Of a stretch of 34,911 bases of DNA, positions 1 through 7,170 are shown piece after piece. The DNA comes from Ignavibacteria bacterium (GTDB lineage: Bacteria > Bacteroidota > Ignavibacteria > Ignavibacteriales > Melioribacteraceae): positions 1 through 34,911 of the forward strand of contig JAAYAN010000015.1 in NCBI GenBank assembly GCA_012719345.1, in the 5' to 3' direction. The translations under genes were made by a program, and so were the position numbers. Position 1 is the stretch's first letter. The number at the start of each line of letters is the position of its first letter. Below the pieces are notes generated by a model. It was not told the DNA's origin. It made no database searches and saw only the letters and a list, made by a program, of their open reading frames with translations.

Positions 1-2
1 AA

Positions 3-467
3 AGACCGGGTTTTAATGCTCGCCCGTTTATTTTATATAAGCTTAGAACAATGAACAACAGTTTGTATTTATATGGCGAACAGTTACCCGATGCAGAAAG
101 ACTTACAAAAGTCGGCAGCATTATCCGTAAACTTTCACTGGATGAACTGCCACAGTTATTTAATGTAATTAAAGGTGATATGAGTCTTGTAGGACCGCGA
201 CCTTTACTAATGGAATACCTGCCTTTGTATAATGAAGAGCAAAAAAGAAGGCACGATGTTAAGCCGGGTATAACCGGTTGGGCGCAGGTAAACGGCAGGA
301 ACGCCATAAGCTGGGAAGAAAAATTTAATCTTGATGTTTGGTATGTTGACAATATAAGCTTTATGCTGGATATGAAAATTTTGTTTTTAACAGTTCTAAA
401 AGTGTTTAGAAGAGAAGGTATAAGCGCCCAAGGGCAGGCAACAATGGAGAAGTTTAAAGGGAATTGA
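3..467 (+). CDS. pglC: PglC-like phosphoglycosyl transferase, 5' end cut by window edge
   Basis: Membrane-associated bacterial sugar transferase that moves a sugar-1-phosphate from a UDP-sugar to undecaprenyl phosphate, the first membrane step of glycan assembly. The frame is open to the left edge and reads through the internal Met at 51 (the residues before it give LYKLRTM, a family hallmark), so the N-terminal membrane helix lies outside the window. Visible motifs are SLDELPQ (the Asp-Glu is the catalytic dyad of this superfamily), [10 protein letters not shown], and [18 protein letters not shown]. The tail ending [11 protein letters not shown] closely resembles the Campylobacter PglC tail as I remember it, which is why I prefer PglC to a generic WcaJ/EpsL type. 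Downstream lie a repeat and then the acyl module; PglD-, PglE- and PglF-like genes follow in the same orientation, supporting a di-N-acyl-bacillosamine-type donor. Confidence 0.88.
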   Translation, partial: RPGFNARPFILYKLRTMNNSLYLYGEQLPDAERLTKVGSIIRKLSLDELPQLFNVIKGDMSLVGPRPLLMEYLPLYNEEQKRRHDVKPGITGWAQVNGRNAISWEEKFNLDVWYVDNISFMLDMKILFLTVLKVFRREGISAQGQATMEKFKGN

Positions 468-476
468 AACTCTGAA

Positions 477-550
477 CTCACCCTAACCCTCTCTTAAAAA
501 GAGAGGGGATATGCCCTCCTCTCCCTTGGGGAGAGGAATGAGGTGAGGGC
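477..550. repeat. REP-like composite palindrome (two hairpins inside an outer stem)
   Basis: Three nested inverted repeats are visible. The outer stem CTCACC (477-482) pairs with GGTGAG (542-547). Inside it, CCCTCTCTT (487-495) pairs with AAGAGAGGG (499-507), and CCTCTCCC (518-525) pairs with GGGAGAGG (529-536), each with a 3-base loop. The fold is a three-way junction. It lies 10 bp after the pglC-like stop and 87 bp before the acyl carrier protein gene. It resembles REP elements with CCCTCACCCTAACCCTCTCCC cores found in many genomes; it could also attenuate transcription between the two genes. Confidence 0.75.
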
Positions 551-636
551 TTTAAAACAATACTCAATTCAAACTCCCAATTCAACGGGAGAAAAAGAGC
601 GAATTTATCAAATAGTAAAATTATTAGGAGGATTAA

Positions 637-861
637 ATGGAATCAAGAGTTATTGATGCATTAAAATATGCTTTAGAAAATGAAGAAATGGATGTGAAAT
701 TAGTAGATGAATTCCGCGAATATGCAGAATGGGATTCATTAGTTCTGTTAACATTAATTGCAAAACTGGATGAAGAATTTCAGGTTGCAATAGAAATGGT
801 AGAATTTAAAAACATACGGACAGTAGAAGATTTAATTAAAGCTGTTGAATCAAAAATATAG
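637..861 (+). CDS. Acyl carrier protein, dedicated (locus-specific)
   Basis: A 74-residue acidic, helical acyl carrier protein. The phosphopantetheine attachment site is WDSL with Ser34, followed by the usual helix II region (LIAKLDEEFQV). It would carry a thioester-linked acyl chain in the cytoplasm after modification by a phosphopantetheinyl transferase encoded elsewhere. A strong AGGAGG at 626-631, five bases before the ATG, fixes the start. It is followed 26 bp later by a ketoacyl synthase III and then a ketoreductase, so it probably serves this cassette rather than general fatty-acid synthesis, where acpP normally sits with fabD/G/F. The flanking sugar genes suggest the acyl chain ends on an amino sugar. 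Confidence 0.88.
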   Translation: MESRVIDALKYALENEEMDVKLVDEFREYAEWDSLVLLTLIAKLDEEFQVAIEMVEFKNIRTVEDLIKAVESKI

Positions 862-887
862 CTTAAAATAAAATTAAAGAGGAAAAA

Positions 888-1946
888 ATGGCTTATCAGG
901 TATTTAATAAAACAGGAATAAAGGGGTTAGCAGCTGCTGTACCTAAAAATATTATCAACAATTATGAATATACAGAACACTTTCCTAAAGAATCCGTTAT
1001 TGAAGTTGTTGATAAAGTAGGAATAAAGGAAAGACGTTTTACGGATAATAAAACTTGTTCCTCCGATCTGTGTTTTGCAGCAGCAGAAAAACTGTTGGCT
1101 GATATGAATATTGATAAAAGTGAAATTGATTTACTTGTATTTGTTTCGCAAACACCTGATTACAGAATGCCTGCAACAGCAATTACATTACAGCACAGGT
1201 TAGGTTTGCCAAATTCAACAATAGCTTTTGATGTAAATATGGGCTGTTCTGGTTTTTTATATGGAATGTCTATTACCTATTCTATAATTCAGCAGCCTGG
1301 TTTTCGTAAAGCATTGTTACTTGATGGTGAGACAAGATCAAAAGTCTATTCCCCAAAGGATAGAATGACCGCGTTTCTTTTTGGTGATGCAGGTGTTGCA
1401 GCAATAATAGAGAAAGGTGAAAAATATGGAAAAACTTATTTTTCTCTGAATTCGGATGGCTCACGTTCATCACTGATTCAAATAAATGCTGGCGGTTATC
1501 GCAATCCAAGCAGCGTGGAAACCGTAACTGAAAAAGTTGTTGATGAACATGGTAATATACGCAGCGAAGAACATGGTTATATGAATGGTCCTGATGTCTT
1601 TAATTTTTTAATAAGAGAAGTACCAAAAGATATTTCCGGAATAATAAATTATTCAGGTATACCAATAGAAACAATTGATTATTTCTTATTTCATCAGGCA
1701 AATTTATATATGAACAGTTATCTTGTAAAAAAATTAAAATTAGATACTGATAAAGTCCCAATGTCCATAGAAAAGTTTGGAAATACATCATCGGTTTCAA
1801 TACCTCTAACAATAGTAACCCAACTGCAGCATAAGTTAAACGGAAGAAAAAAGATGCTCTTCAGCGGTTTTGGTGTTGGGTTAAGTTGGGCATCAGCAAT
1901 TACAGATTTATCTGATTGCCATATAAGCGATTTAGTGGAAATTTAA
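888..1946 (+). CDS. 3-oxoacyl-ACP synthase III (FabH-like) of the sugar locus
   Basis: A 352-residue thiolase-fold condensing enzyme. All three catalytic residues are present: Cys120 in the MGCSGFLYG context, His269 in FHQAN and Asn299 in FGNTSSVS, with the 30-residue His-Asn spacing of FabH. Family members condense a short acyl-CoA, usually acetyl-CoA, with malonyl-ACP to give a 3-oxoacyl-ACP. It is somewhat longer than housekeeping FabH (about 320 residues), with an extended C-terminus. An AGAGGA-type ribosome site precedes the ATG. It lies between the dedicated ACP and an SDR reductase that starts 3 bp after its stop, so the three form a minimal acyl-building unit. Enzymes of this family in polysaccharide clusters can also act as acyltransferases; the intact triad favours condensation. 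Confidence 0.88.
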   Translation: MAYQVFNKTGIKGLAAAVPKNIINNYEYTEHFPKESVIEVVDKVGIKERRFTDNKTCSSDLCFAAAEKLLADMNIDKSEIDLLVFVSQTPDYRMPATAITLQHRLGLPNSTIAFDVNMGCSGFLYGMSITYSIIQQPGFRKALLLDGETRSKVYSPKDRMTAFLFGDAGVAAIIEKGEKYGKTYFSLNSDGSRSSLIQINAGGYRNPSSVETVTEKVVDEHGNIRSEEHGYMNGPDVFNFLIREVPKDISGIINYSGIPIETIDYFLFHQANLYMNSYLVKKLKLDTDKVPMSIEKFGNTSSVSIPLTIVTQLQHKLNGRKKMLFSGFGVGLSWASAITDLSDCHISDLVEI

Positions 1947-1949
1947 CCA

Positions 1950-2717
1950 ATGATAAATAACAAATTTAGCTTGGAAGATAAAACAATACTGATAACTGGT
2001 GCATCATCCGGTATTGGCAGGCAATGTGCAATATCTTGCTCCGAAATGGGGGCAAAAGTTATTTTATTGGGTAGAGATGAAATAAGGCTAAAAGAAACAT
2101 TATCAAATCTATCAGTTGATAAAGCACATAAATATTATCCTGTTGAACTTACAGATTTTAATAAAGTTGATGAACTTGTTAAAGAAATTATTGATCAACA
2201 AGGAATGATTAATGGATTGATAAATTCGGCAGGCAGTTCAACAACTCTGCCATTAAAAATGGTAAAACCGCAACAACTTAATGATTTTTACTCAATAAAT
2301 GTTATTGCCGCAATAAATCTTGCACGCCTGTTTGCTGACCAGAAAAATATTGTAAATAAAGGAGGCAGTATAGTTTTCCTTTCCTCTGTAATGGGTATTG
2401 TTGGCGAGGCTGGAAAAGTAAATTATGGTCTTACAAAAGGTGCGTTAATCTCAGGTACAAAATCGCTAGCAATTGAACTTTCTTCAAAAAAAATTAGAGT
2501 TAATTGCATTTCACCAGGTGTTGTAGAAACACCAATGTCTCAAAAATCAGTTTATAGCCAAGATAGTGATATGTATGAAAGGATAAAAAAATTGCATCCC
2601 TTTGGAATAGGTAATGTTGAAGATATAGCTAATGGTTGTATCTTCCTTCTTTCAGATGCTTCACGTTGGATTACAGGTTCAAATTTAGTAATTGATGGCG
2701 GTTATACAGCGAGATAA
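1950..2717 (+). CDS. SDR-family 3-oxoacyl-ACP reductase (FabG-like)
   Basis: A 255-residue classical short-chain dehydrogenase/reductase. The N-terminal Rossmann motif is TGASSGIG (from residue 16), NSAG lies in the mid domain, and the catalytic set is Ser146, Tyr159 and Lys163 in the order expected for FabG. The C-terminal WITGSNLVIDGGY is typical of the FabG branch. Its likely reaction is NAD(P)H reduction of the 3-oxoacyl-ACP made by the neighbouring synthase to 3-hydroxyacyl-ACP. It begins 3 bp after the synthase stop and ends 2 bp before the PglD-like gene, so the four genes are almost certainly co-transcribed. A sugar-ketone substrate is possible, since SDR sequences alone do not settle substrate; the ACP/KAS context makes the acyl substrate more likely. 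Confidence 0.85.
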   Translation: MINNKFSLEDKTILITGASSGIGRQCAISCSEMGAKVILLGRDEIRLKETLSNLSVDKAHKYYPVELTDFNKVDELVKEIIDQQGMINGLINSAGSSTTLPLKMVKPQQLNDFYSINVIAAINLARLFADQKNIVNKGGSIVFLSSVMGIVGEAGKVNYGLTKGALISGTKSLAIELSSKKIRVNCISPGVVETPMSQKSVYSQDSDMYERIKKLHPFGIGNVEDIANGCIFLLSDASRWITGSNLVIDGGYTAR

Positions 2718-2719
2718 AT

Positions 2720-3376
2720 ATGATAAAAGAAGTTATAATAATAGGCGCTGGCGGGCATGGCGCAGAAATTAATGATTATATTAACTATAATAATTCAGTT
2801 TCTAATGAAGACAAAATTCAAATCACTGGTTTTTTAGATGATAACCCTGAAAGTTATTCACGTTATAAATATTCAGCCCCGTTGCTTGGTGGAATAAAAG
2901 ATCATAAAATTTGTAAAAATTGTTCATATATCTTAGGGATTGCTAATCTAACTTACAGGAAAAAATTTGCAGATCAGTTTATTAATGATGGGGCAAAATT
3001 CATTTCTGTAATACATAAATCAGCATATATATCCCCTTCAGCATTATTAGGTTCAGGTATTGTTATTGGTCCTATGGCAAATATTGGTCCGAATGTAAAT
3101 ATTGGGGATTTTACATTGATAAATTCACGTTGCAGTTTAGGTCACGACACAATAGTTGGTAAATATAATTTTATATGTCCAAATGTTTCATTTTCCGGTT
3201 TTACAACCGTTGGTGATGAAAATCTATTTGGGATAAATAGTGCAACAATTCCAAATGTAAAAATCGGTTGCCGTAATAAAATTATGGCAGGAATGATAAT
3301 ATCCAATGATGTCGGTGATGATGAAACTGTGTTTTATAGGTTTAAAGAAAAAGTGTTTGCAAAGCCAAAAGAATAA
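2720..3376 (+). CDS. pglD: PglD/NeuD-like sugar N-acyltransferase
   Basis: A 218-residue enzyme with the two-part PglD layout: a Rossmann-like N-terminal domain starting IIIGAGGHGAEI, which binds the UDP-amino sugar in known relatives, and a C-terminal left-handed beta-helix with hexapeptide repeats (GSGIVIGPMANIGPNVNIGD and following). The general-base His is His142 in the SLGHD motif. Known PglD transfers acetyl from acetyl-CoA to the 4-amino group of UDP-2-acetamido-4-amino-2,4,6-trideoxyglucose. Here it directly follows the ACP, condensing enzyme and ketoreductase genes with a 2-bp gap, so it may use a hydroxyacyl thioester instead; that is inference. NeuD-type O-acetylation of a sialic acid is less likely because no neuA/B/C genes are visible. 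Confidence 0.85.
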   Translation: MIKEVIIIGAGGHGAEINDYINYNNSVSNEDKIQITGFLDDNPESYSRYKYSAPLLGGIKDHKICKNCSYILGIANLTYRKKFADQFINDGAKFISVIHKSAYISPSALLGSGIVIGPMANIGPNVNIGDFTLINSRCSLGHDTIVGKYNFICPNVSFSGFTTVGDENLFGINSATIPNVKIGCRNKIMAGMIISNDVGDDETVFYRFKEKVFAKPKE

Positions 3377-3456
3377 AATTTAAAAAGTAAATTCCAACTG
3401 AAAAAATATTGATCTGATTGCTTGTGGTATAGAAATTCTCTTAAATCTTATTAAGT

Positions 3457-3481
3457 ACCTTAACCTTTTCCTTAACCTTAA
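3457..3481. repeat. CCTTAACC tract, upstream orientation
   Basis: Degenerate tandem CCTTAACC units end 7 bp before the first VanZ-like gene. This is the first member of a family of such tracts that continues to about 11.4 kb. The preceding 80 bp (3377-3456) shows nothing recognisable. Confidence 0.6.
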
Positions 3482-3487
3482 AAAAAT

Positions 3488-3925
3488 ATGATAAACAAAT
3501 TTAAAAAAACCGGTTTTGCCAAAGTACTTAACAAATACAGGGTAGGCATGCTGCTATCTGTTGTAATTGTTTTGCTGGTTATATCGTTAGTACTGAACCT
3601 TTTACCTTACGAGCGGTTACCAAAGATTGAAGTAAACGAATTACTGCTGCATTTTATTAACTATTCGGTATTCACGTTTTTTTTAACATTATATTTCCAT
3701 TTTCAAGAGCGTTTCAGCTCGTTGAACAAAAACTGCTACTTTTATTCGCTTGTCGTTGTTGGTTTAGTTTCCACACTTATAGAAATTGCACAATTATATG
3801 TACCTCACAGGAGCTTCCAACTATCCGATATAAGCGCGAATTTTACAGGCATTATGGTAGGAATTATTTTAGCGCGGGCTTTTTCGCTGGTAGTAAGGTA
3901 TAAAAGCAGGAAGGAAATTTTGTGA
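3488..3925 (+). CDS. VanZ-like membrane protein, copy 1
   Basis: A 145-residue integral membrane protein with about four hydrophobic segments (near residues 20-40, 52-70, 82-98 and 114-132). The VanZ-family signature is visible in the last third: a Glu-containing segment (STLIEIAQLYVP), then HRSFQLSDISANFTG with the conserved Arg, Asp and Asn-x-x-Gly. VanZ itself gives low-level teicoplanin resistance; the molecular role of most family members is unknown, so no function is assigned. The protein is about three quarters identical by eye to the product of 9606-10049, and both end in the same RKEIL tail. It stands alone between repeat-rich spacers. Confidence 0.8.
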   Translation: MINKFKKTGFAKVLNKYRVGMLLSVVIVLLVISLVLNLLPYERLPKIEVNELLLHFINYSVFTFFLTLYFHFQERFSSLNKNCYFYSLVVVGLVSTLIEIAQLYVPHRSFQLSDISANFTGIMVGIILARAFSLVVRYKSRKEIL

Positions 3926-4100
3926 AGCAATGTAGAATTTATAATTTATAATTGAGTAACAAAAAAACAATTAAAAATTAAGAATTAAGAATTCAAAATT
4001 AAGCAGGCATCATTCCCTGAATAAAACCGGGACAGGAAGAAAAAAAATAAAATTTAAAGTTGAAAAAATGATAATTAAATCCTGATAATGTATATTATAA
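3926..4100. repeat. Mosaic spacer: AATTAAGA repeats and a CCGGGACAGG element
   Basis: The spacer after the first VanZ-like gene contains AATTTATAATTTATAATT, tandem AATTAAGAATTAAGAATT units, and at about 3989-4036 a roughly 48-bp element (ATTCAAAATTAAGCAGGCAT, then CATTCCCTGAATAAAACCGG, then GACAGGA). A nearly identical element lies at about 33499-33548, some 29.5 kb away. No gene is seen before the ATG at 4104. Confidence 0.65.
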
Positions 4101-4103
4101 AGT

Positions 4104-4157
4104 ATGAAAAAAGAAAACCTTATAAAATATTGGATAGATGCATCGGATGGCTGTTAG
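4104..4157 (+). pseudogene. Remnant of a HEPN-domain gene (first 15 codons only)
   Basis: An ATG-started reading frame encodes MKKENLIKYWIDASDGC and then stops. The first 15 residues look like the N-terminus of HEPN proteins that pair with MNT nucleotidyltransferases (Lys-rich start, then a Y-W-x-x-A-S-D helix). The rest of the HEPN domain is absent: the frame runs directly into the start of the MNT gene, whose ATG at 4147 lies inside it. The simplest reading is a deletion that removed the HEPN body and joined its start to the partner gene. The similarity is from memory of the family and short, so confidence is moderate. Confidence 0.5.
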
Positions 4158-4470
4158 AACAACTGAACAAATAAAAGAAACTGTTAATAAATACTCTTTA
4201 CTGTTAAATAAAGCGGGAATACCCGTACAAAGAATTATACTTTTCGGTTCATATTCAAATAACAGGCAAACGGAAGACAGTGATATTGATTTAGCCGTTG
4301 TATTAAAAAGCTATTTCGAAGACAGGTTTACAACACGCTTGAAATTAATGAAGTATTGCAGGAATTTTGAAGAAGTAATTGAACCTCATCCTTTTCTAGA
4401 TGATGAATTTAATATGACCGACCCATTTGCCGCTGAGATACTAAAAACCGGAATCGTATTATATTCCTGA
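4147..4470 (+). CDS. MNT-type minimal nucleotidyltransferase, orphan antitoxin-like
   Basis: A 107-residue protein of the DNA polymerase beta superfamily. The nucleotidyltransferase signature GSYSNNRQTEDSDIDLAV matches G-S-x(10-12)-D-x-D, the two Asp being metal ligands. Proteins like this are antitoxins that AMPylate a HEPN ribonuclease toxin encoded next door. Here the expected HEPN gene is reduced to a 15-codon stub just upstream, so this is probably a solitary survivor. I chose ATG 4147 because family members begin close to the RTTEQIKE helix; an in-frame ATG at 4138 lies within the stub and would add only three residues. No clear ribosome site precedes either start, and translation may be coupled to the stub. 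Confidence 0.8.
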   Translation: MAVRTTEQIKETVNKYSLLLNKAGIPVQRIILFGSYSNNRQTEDSDIDLAVVLKSYFEDRFTTRLKLMKYCRNFEEVIEPHPFLDDEFNMTDPFAAEILKTGIVLYS

Positions 4471-4872
4471 ACAATGAACAGTGAACAATTAAGCATTAAG
4501 AATTAAAAATTAATAATTAAGAATTAAAAGTTCATCCTGTTCATCCTGTCCATCTATGTAAAAAAGCATTTTTATCAACAAGGATATTCAGGATTGTCAG
4601 GATAAAACAACAAATGTCGGGAAAAGCAAAAACAATGGCACGCTGATGACGCAGATGAAACAGATTTTCACAGAGGGGTTTTAACTTTTTCTCACTCTCG
4701 AATCTTAATCTTACTCTATAATTAAATGACCAGAAGGCAATTTATAATTAAGTGACAATGTAACAAAACTAGCTGTTATTATGTCACTCTGTTACTTTGT
4801 TACTTTCTTTTCAACCTTAACCTTTTTTAGTCTTTTTCCTTAACCTCAGCCTTAACCTTAATCTTAAAATAA
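4471..4872. repeat. 402-bp spacer made of several intergenic repeat families
   Basis: No gene is seen. In order: ACAATGAACAGTGAACAATT; AATTAAGAATTAAAA units (about 4490-4530); TTCATCCTGTTCATCCTGTC (4531-4550); a distal partner AGGATATTCAGGATTGTCAG (4581-4600), roughly its inverted counterpart; an element with ACGCTGATGACGCAGATGAA then ACAGATTTTCACAGAGG (about 4639-4677), a type seen between genes in many environmental genomes; CAATTTATAATTAAGTGACA; and a CCTTAACC tract (4813-4864) ending just before the aminotransferase ATG. Confidence 0.65.
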
Positions 4873-6006
4873 ATGAAAAAAGTATACTTATCGCCTCCGC
4901 ATATGGGCGGTGAAGAAATTGAATATGTAAAAGAAGTTTTTGCATCTAATTGGATTGCTCCTCTTGGTCCTTGTGTGGACGGGTTTGAGCAGGATTTGGC
5001 AACTTACACTGGCAAAAACTATGCTGCAGCGCTTTCAGCGGGTACAGCAGCTATTCATCTTGCTCTCATTATACTGGGAATAAAACAAGGCGATGAAGTA
5101 ATCTGCTCAAGTTTCACATTTTCGGGTACAGTTAATCCGGTTGTATATCAAGGCGCCGTACCTGTGTTTATTGATAGCGAGCCAGAAACCTGGAATATGG
5201 ATCCTGTGAAATTAGAAGAGGCAATTAAAGCCGGAATTAAAAAAGGCAAAATGCCAAAAGCAATACTATTAGTTCATCTTTATGGTATGCCCGCTAAGCT
5301 GAATGAAATAACAGAAATTGCTGAAAAATATAATATCCCGATTATTGAAGACGCTGCAGAAGCTCTTGGTTCAAAATATAATGGCAAACCTTTAGGCAGC
5401 TTTGGAATAATGAGTATTCTTTCTTTTAACGGGAACAAAATAATTACTACTTCCGGCGGCGGCGCTCTTCTTTCGGATAATGAAGAATTTATTAAAAAGG
5501 CAAGATTCTTAGCTACTCAGGCACGCGATAATGCGCCGCACTACCAGCATTCGCAAATTGGGTACAATTACAGAATGAGCAATGTTGTAGCTGCAATTGG
5601 CAGGGGACAAATGAAAGTGTTAAACAAGCGGGTAGAACGGAAAAGAGAAATTAACGCTTATTATTATAGTAAAATCGGCAATCTTCCCGGTATTAGTTTC
5701 CTTGAAGAACCATCAGGCGCTTATTCAAACCACTGGCTAACCTGCATTACGGTTAATCCGGAATTATCAAATGGTGTTACAAGAGAAAAAATAAGATTAG
5801 CATTAGAAGAACAGAATATTGAATCGCGCCCGTTATGGAAACCGATGCACTTGCAGCCGGTATTTGAAAAATATCCGTATTTTGGAAACGGTGTGGCAGA
5901 AAAGCTTTTTGAAAACGGGCTTTGTCTTCCTTCGGGAACCGCAATGAACAACGAAGATATTGACAGGATAATTGAAATTATAAAAGGCGTATATAATAAC
6001 AATTAG
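4873..6006 (+). CDS. pglE: PglE-like UDP-4-keto-sugar aminotransferase (DegT/DnrJ/EryC1/StrS)
   Basis: A 377-residue PLP-dependent aminotransferase of the sugar family. It begins VYLSPPHMGGEEIEYVKE, as PglE/PseC-type enzymes do. The PLP site shows SAGTAAIHLAL near residue 55, EDAAEALGS with the pyridine-nitrogen Asp, and the Schiff-base Lys189 in FNGNKIITTSGGG. The expected reaction transfers an amino group from glutamate to UDP-2-acetamido-4-keto-2,4,6-trideoxyglucose, the product of the PglF-like dehydratase encoded at 11529, giving the substrate of the PglD-like enzyme. Length and ends fit the family. It is flanked by CCTTAACC repeats upstream and the inverse GGTTAAGG repeats downstream, and is not in an operon with immediate neighbours. 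Confidence 0.9.
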   Translation: MKKVYLSPPHMGGEEIEYVKEVFASNWIAPLGPCVDGFEQDLATYTGKNYAAALSAGTAAIHLALIILGIKQGDEVICSSFTFSGTVNPVVYQGAVPVFIDSEPETWNMDPVKLEEAIKAGIKKGKMPKAILLVHLYGMPAKLNEITEIAEKYNIPIIEDAAEALGSKYNGKPLGSFGIMSILSFNGNKIITTSGGGALLSDNEEFIKKARFLATQARDNAPHYQHSQIGYNYRMSNVVAAIGRGQMKVLNKRVERKREINAYYYSKIGNLPGISFLEEPSGAYSNHWLTCITVNPELSNGVTREKIRLALEEQNIESRPLWKPMHLQPVFEKYPYFGNGVAEKLFENGLCLPSGTAMNNEDIDRIIEIIKGVYNNN

Positions 6007-6251
6007 CAATTATCAATAAACAATGAGTAACAAGGTTGAGGTTAAGGCTAAGGTTAAGCAAAAGCAATTAAGAATTCCCGGAAAAAAACTCGGGACAGGA
6101 AGAGGAAGAACAATTATCAATGAACAATGACCAGTAACCAATAAAACACGGAAACCGGAAGAAAGAAAGGTTGAGGTTAAGAAAAATTATTTCATTTAAC
6201 ATTCAATTTAATATTTGTTATATTAAACCAGGAAAATTGATAATTTAGCGT
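6007..6251. repeat. Mosaic spacer with inverse GGTTAAGG tract
   Basis: After the aminotransferase stop come AATTATCAATAAACAATGAG, then a GGTTGAGGTTAAGGCTAAGG tract (6034-6053), AATTAAGAATT, a palindromic CCCGGA-rich/CTCGGGACAGG element (6077-6100), ACAATTATCAATGAACAATG, and a second short GGTTGAGGTTAAG (about 6169-6181). The last 60 bp are AT-rich and probably hold the hicB promoter. Confidence 0.6.
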
Positions 6252-6263
6252 TTGGAGCAGTTA

Positions 6264-6509
6264 ATGAGCAAAGTACAGCATATAAATAACACAAAACAGT
6301 TTACAGCTATTATTGAAAGAGAAGATGACCAATATGTTGCTTTATGTCCCGAACTTGATATTGCCAGTCAGGGAAATACTGTTGAAGAAGCGCGCAATAA
6401 TCTAAAAGAAGCTTTGGAATTGTTTTTTGAAAATGCATCAGAAAAGGAAATTAAGGAAAGACTGCATACAGAAATATTTATAACCAATTTACAGATTGCA
6501 GTTGGGTAA
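6264..6509 (+). CDS. hicB: HicB-like antitoxin
   Basis: An 81-residue protein with the HicB partial RNase-H-like fold: FTAIIEREDDQYVALCPELD, then the GNTVEEARNNLKEALELF motif typical of the family. HicB binds and neutralises the HicA ribonuclease and usually represses its own operon. No separate DNA-binding domain is visible at the C-terminus, so this is the short form. I chose ATG 6264 over an upstream in-frame TTG at 6252 because GGAG at 6254-6257 sits six bases before it. A degenerate hicA overlaps its 3' end, in the less common hicB-hicA order. Confidence 0.82.
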   Translation: MSKVQHINNTKQFTAIIEREDDQYVALCPELDIASQGNTVEEARNNLKEALELFFENASEKEIKERLHTEIFITNLQIAVG

Positions 6510-6726
6510 ACTAAAGGTCTTATCCGGAAATGACATTTGCAAAATACTGTTTCGATACAAGTTTGTAAATGTTCGCCAAAGTTGAAGCCATATAATTATG
6601 CAGTTGAAGACCAACGATTCCACAATTACTGTCCCGGTACCAAACCATAAAGAAATAAAAACAGGAACCCTAAAATCCATTATCCGCCAATCTGGAATAC
6701 CTGCTTCTGAATTTGAAGTAAAATAA
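6502..6726 (+). pseudogene. hicA: hicA toxin gene broken by an in-frame TGA
   Basis: Reading from TTG 6502, overlapping the hicB stop, gives a full 74-codon HicA: GKLKVLSGNDICKIL, then NVRQS, a TGA at codon 28 (6583-6585), then SHIIM, ITVPVPNHKEIKTGTLKSII and RQSGIPASEFEV. The catalytic His of the RNA-binding motif follows the stop. In HicA proteins this stretch reads R-Q-x-G-S-H, so the TGA replaces the conserved Gly; GGA to TGA is one base change. Everything after the stop is well conserved, so the lesion looks recent. The TGA codons ending other genes here argue against recoding. A sequencing error cannot be excluded. Confidence 0.82.
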
Positions 6727-7120
6727 AGCGGAAGCAGGGCAACAATTATCAATTATCAGTGAGCAATGAGAAGGCAATTTATAATGTATAATTTATAATG
6801 ATTGAAAGGATACTCCCACGCTTGCGACGGGTAAACAAAAACCATTAAAAATTCCCCCCCCCAAAAAAAACTCGGGACAGGCAAAAAAAACAATTAAGAA
6901 TTAAGAATTTATAGTTCATCCTATTCATCTTGTAAAAAGCATTTTATTAACAAGAAAAAGAACAATTATCAATAAACAATGAGCCCGTCAAAGCCGGGCA
7001 AGCAGAATGAACAAAGGAAAAATAGTTATAAGTTTTTACTAAATACTAATTACTATGTACTAAAAACTGTTTTTATTCGTTTAACCTTAACCTTTGCCTT
7101 TGCCTTGTAGTTTTTCTATT
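6727..7120. repeat. Gene-free mosaic spacer of intergenic repeat words
   Basis: No gene is seen between hicA and the next toxin-antitoxin pair. It contains ACAATTATCAATTATCAGTG, GGCAATTTATAATGTATAAT (6772-6791, also near 33410), a C-run followed by an A-run and CTCGGGACAGGC (about 6854-6882), AATTAAGAATT, a shortened TTCATCC element (6915-6930), AACAATTATCAATAAACAAT, a GCCCGTCAAAGCCGGGC hairpin (6981-6997) and a CCTTAACCTTTGCC tract (7083-7110). Confidence 0.6.
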
Positions 7121-7127
7121 AAACATT

Positions 7128-7170
7128 TATATTTGTCACGAGATAAATAAACCATAGTTGCGAGATAAAT
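7128..7170 (+). promoter_or_regulatory. Candidate promoter and direct-repeat operator of the RelE/ParE-type module
   Basis: TATATTTG at 7128-7135 fits the Bacteroidota -7 pattern TAnnTTTG. Immediately downstream, CGAGATAAAT occurs twice (7139-7148 and 7161-7170), 22 bp apart or about two helical turns, the second copy touching the antitoxin ATG. Such spacing suits a dimeric repressor. Autoregulation by the antitoxin is inferred from how such modules usually work; the second repeat also replaces any strong ribosome site. Confidence 0.4.

Noticed and set aside
1282-1812. Minus-strand ORFs inside the KAS III gene, and similar ORFs opposite other genes
   Set aside because: They lack family features and ribosome sites and lie opposite well-conserved genes.
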